Below are positions 60,856 to 64,000 of a DNA stretch of 64,000 nt, piece after piece (within the stretch, counting starts at the first letter, position 1; each line of letters opens with the position of its first letter). The DNA comes from Begonia masoniana (lineage: Eukaryota; Streptophyta; Magnoliopsida; Cucurbitales; Begoniaceae): NCBI GenBank assembly GCA_022432975.1, contig CM039508.1, forward strand, positions 25,989,999 to 26,053,998, given 5' to 3'. Below the pieces are notes generated by a model. It did not search any database, was not told where the DNA came from, and saw only the letters and a list, made by a program, of their open reading frames with translations. The position numbers and the translations under genes were made by a program.

Positions 60856-62284
60856 TGTTGACTTAATTGATGTTTAAGTCTAAATATGTTTTTGATGATG
60901 TGTTTATATGATAATATGATTTGATTATGTTTACTAAATGAGAATTATAAATTATGCATATGATTTTAATCTGTTGGAAATGCCCTTGATAAGGGTATTT
61001 TAGTATCTAATGCATATGATTAAGTGTACAGGATTGAAATATATTAAATAAGTTAAATCACACTTCCGGTCACAAAACGACAAGAGCGGAGTCGTTTACA
61101 AGAATACTCTTCCGGTCACAAAACGACAAGAGCGGATAAGCTAAAATGAAGAAGTCCACCGCTCGCTAGACGACAAGGCGGATAAGCGAAAATGAAGAAG
61201 CCCACCGCTCGCTAGACGACAAAGGCGGAAGTGTAAACCAAGTTACACTACCAGCCACTAAACGACAAAGGCGGAAGTGTAAATCAAGTTACACTACCGG
61301 CCACTAAACGACAAAGGCGGAAGTGGAAATCAAGTTACACTACCGGCCACTAAACGACAAAGGCGGAAGTGGAAATCAAGTTACACTACCGGCCACTAAA
61401 CGACAAAGGCGGAAGTGGAAATCAAGTTACACTACCGGCCACTAAACGACAAAGGCGGAAGTGGAAATCAAGTTACACTACCGGTCATCAAACGACAGCG
61501 TTTTAAAGCTTCATCTTCCGGTGCCGGTTCAAGGATTTTACAGCTTCATCATCCGATAGCGGTTCAAGACTAAATAAGCTTTGTCTTCCGCCAGAATTCA
61601 AATTAGCCGCGAAGCTACAGTGACGTCGTTTTCAGCCATAACTCCAGAACATTAATGGCGACGACGAATTGCAACTACAAATGGCAACGGCTACCTGAAC
61701 TTGTACGAAAGTTGCTCCAACGGTAACTAAGCTTCTATTATTGGATAAGGAGCATTGAAGCCAAGCCTACTTTGCAGACGGAGTATTTAAGCTAAGGTTA
61801 GAGCTCGAAGATAAAAACTTTTGCCAATTTGAATCCTGAGCCCTAATTTGCGAATATCGTTCATACTCTGAAAAATCTGCTACCTACATCTCTCTCTAAT
61901 CCGAAACTTGAGATTCTGTTTTGAGAGTTTGTAGATTTTTGTAATCTTCATTCAAATCTGAAAAACTTGTAAGGCAGTGGATTGACGCCCGTAAAGTTCA
62001 ATCCGGGATTGTGTAAGGTTGTGGATCGACACCCGAAAGCTCGATCAAGTTTTCTCGTTGAGGAGAAGTAAGGAATCTTCAAGGGGGTGCCTTGGAGCGT
62101 GGACGTAGGCAGTTTGGCCGAACCACGTAAAAATACTGGTGTCAAATTTCTCTCTCTCTCTTTTTACATTATATTGATTACTTGTGTTAAATCTAAGTTT
62201 AATCAAGAGAGAAATTGGTTAGATTAGAAATTAAAATTAAAAAGAGTCTAATTCACCCCCCTCTTAGACATTACCGATCCTACA
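60856..62284 (+). repeat. 3' LTR of the Sirevirus (1429 bp)
   Basis: Partner of 49118-52886 with five units of the 46-bp repeat (61247-61476) and a 49-bp segment at about 62203-62251 that the left LTR lacks. The segment ends at a repeated TAAT, suggesting a microhomology deletion in the left copy. Confidence 0.95.
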
Positions 62285-62584
62285 GTATGTCCAAAAAGTA
62301 AATTACAGTCATCGTTATGCAAAAAGTAGAGTATAAAGTGTTAGTGAAAGTAAATTACAATCATTACAAAAAAAGGGTAACTACATTACAATAACAATGA
62401 AATGTGAAGTACAAAACATAAGGTAAAAACTTCTCACCTTCATCTTCGTCTCCAATCTTTGGTTGGTCCATTGTCCTCTTGCATCCACTGCTCAACTCTA
62501 GCATCCAGAGCTCTATATAACATCATCCACAGCTCCTAAACTAAAGCTTCCACATCTTTTTGGGCCACAGTCATCTGGTCTACT

Positions 62585-63750
62585 GTACTAATGAGAATGT
62601 CTAGTTTCTGTTCAACTCTATCCCACACAGCAGATGTGTGCTGCACGATGGCTGCACGGGAGGATCCTTCATAGGAACATCTTGAAAGATGAATGTGGGT
62701 TGATGAGCTGTCGATATGGAGGCTTCGCGATCAACCTTAAACACTAAATTGCCTCCGACTTCAACTATGCCCATCTGAAATAAATGGGTCTTATCGAAGA
62801 CATCTGTCGATCTTGCGAATCTCATCACCTCACCATGCGATATTTGAATGTTAAAATGCTCAAAGATCTTCTGAATCAAGGTGGTATACAACATATTCTT
62901 ATTGCACGTCCAACTAATCTCTAACATGTGACCCAAAATCAAAAAATTCGGGTCGAACCTCTTCTCATTATAAAGCTTCTCCATTATGTAGAGATTTATG
63001 CAGCTCACTAGATATGTGTCCATTCTATGGTAGAATAACTTGAGTTATCACGTTGTAAATAACCTGAGCTCTAACATTTAAATCTTTCAATTTCGGTTTG
63101 TTGAACACTTAAATACCAGGATTTCGTTGAATTTTTCTATGGAGGTCAAGTCCTTCACCTACTTTAATAAACTCGCAATCCCGAGAAGCATCGTACTGTT
63201 CACAGTCATTGTCATCACTCAAAAAACCAATCAAGTCATTTATGTCTGCTATAGATATCATGAATTCTAAACCTAACATATATGAATTCACCAAACCATA
63301 GTCCTCTACCGGAGCCAAATTCGCATAGAATAGCTGAACGAGACGTTCACAACAATCACCCTTCAATTCATACAGACCACATAGTCTAATTCAGTCAAAA
63401 TAAGTGTGAATTCTCAGTGATTCAAAACTTTCAAATTGAATGCTCTTAGAAACTATAACCTTCAGATTTGAAAGATAACCAGTACTTTGTCGACGAACTT
63501 ATGTTAGAAGATGGTTAGTCGGACAACTTTGTGCCGGAGGACAGTTAGTCGGACAACCTTGTGACGGTGCGTGTTGTGATGGACCTCCTTCGGACAAACC
63601 ACCTTGTGTCGATAAAGCCTTTCGTTTGAACATGAACTTCAGACCAATTTTTGGGCGAATTCTCGCGTTGAAGTTGGTTTGGCTCAAGTTGGGATGGTTG
63701 TGTTGACTTGGAGCTCTGACAGTTGATGAGAAGAGGGAGCCAGACACTGG
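62585..63750 (-). pseudogene. Decayed transposon ORF related to the env-like domain
   Basis: Minus-strand frames at 63747-63499, 63366-63109 and 63023-62601 follow each other in gene order, separated by stops or possible introns. The middle frame (CERLVQLFYANLAP, then VNSYMLGLEFMISIADINDL) has the same layout as the putative plant transposon protein domain in the Sirevirus env-like ORF (FYANLSH...HGKHIELTSKSINEIL). The third frame (RFDPNFLILGHMLEISWTC) fits the C-terminal side of the same domain. No LTRs are visible, so the parent element is unknown. Confidence 0.5.
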
Positions 63751-64000
63751 TCGATTGTCACCAGAACGGTGGTTTTCGAGGGGCTAGGATTCGTGAGAGG
63801 CGGAGAACGGGGGATGAGAAATGCAAAATGAGGGGCCGATCTACTTATAGTCGTACAGATCAGTCCTTTGATCTGTGTCGTAGTGTGTGGGATGGTAACC
63901 CCCTATTCTCGAGCTTGCAGAAATGCACATTGAGAATGAGGGGTGGTGACCCCCCACATTGGCCCCTGATTTCACTTAAACTATTCAAGTGAGATCGACC
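63751..64000. other. Right edge, nothing recognised
   Basis: No supported gene. An inverted word pair (GATCAGTCC/TTGATCTGTG near 63860) and repeated GGTAACCCCC/GGTGACCCCCC words are present, without a clear role. Confidence 0.4.

Larger units (their letters stand above)
49118..62284 (+). mobile_element. Complete Sirevirus (Ty1/Copia, SIRE/Maximus type), 13.2 kb
   Basis: Left LTR 49118-52886 and right LTR 60856-62284 both begin TGTTGACTTAATTGATG and end CCGATCCTACA, and the 5-bp duplication GTATG flanks the element (49113-49117 and 62285-62289). Inside are an initiator-Met primer-binding site, gag with two zinc knuckles, a full pol, a downstream env-like region, and several GGGGGAG polypurine motifs before the right LTR, a set typical of Sireviruses. 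Apart from repeat copy number and one 49-bp indel the LTRs differ at only a few places, so the insertion is recent. Confidence 0.96.

Overview
The window is nuclear DNA of a flowering plant, probably a eudicot; the species cannot be told from the sequence. Pointers are GT-AG introns, two plant-specific gene families, and plant lineages of LTR retrotransposons (Tekay/Del chromovirus, Athila, Sirevirus) plus MULE and hAT DNA transposons. Only two host genes are convincing. They are convergent: a STICHEL-like (DnaX/AAA clamp-loader-like) gene on + with coding exons at 10966-18125, and a DUF7705-type secreted-protein gene on - with coding exons at 18384-22488. Most of the rest is transposon sequence in nested, decayed layers.

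Layout. 1-4790: 3' part of a decayed Ty3 chromovirus and its 2750-bp 3' LTR. 4791-6000: reverse-oriented LTR-like remnant with an array of GATCGATC palindromes. 6001-8622: AT-rich, nothing recognised. 8623-10022: Pack-MULE carrying a pyruvate decarboxylase 5' fragment. 10030-18125: STICHEL-like gene; its third intron holds a three-LTR tandem of a small non-autonomous retrotransposon. 18384-22488: DUF7705 gene, with a degenerate MULE-like insertion in a 2-kb intron. 22638-25423: internally deleted Copia element with target-site duplication (TSD) TTTCA, 150 bp upstream of that gene's start codon. 25705-34587: minus-strand Athila remnant split by a foreign LTR (27312-32919), itself split by a 3.4-kb solo LTR (28227-31630, TSD TAGAA). 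34588-37480: further LTR-like debris, then AT-rich DNA to 41970. 41971-42502: 29-bp minisatellite. 42616-44956: reverse LTR of the same family as 2041-4790. 45030-47487: MuDR-type transposase remnant split by a hAT element (45690-47154, TSD GGTATTAT) that captured a heparanase-like fragment. 47488-48865: a T homopolymer of about 1.37 kb. 49118-62284: a young Sirevirus with gag, pol and a broken env-like frame, TSD GTATG. 62285-64000: minus-strand remnant of a transposon ORF.

No unknown enzymatic system stands out. The most unusual signals are structural. The two LTRs of the Sirevirus differ by 52 copies of a 46-bp repeat (57 versus 5). One LTR family carries a different minisatellite at the same site in each of three copies. 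Several unrelated LTRs carry clusters of short self-complementary motifs. Two DNA transposons carry host gene fragments. Positions were read by eye; exon limits, LTR limits and TSDs were checked against the printed sequence, while family names rest on remembered motifs and no search was run.
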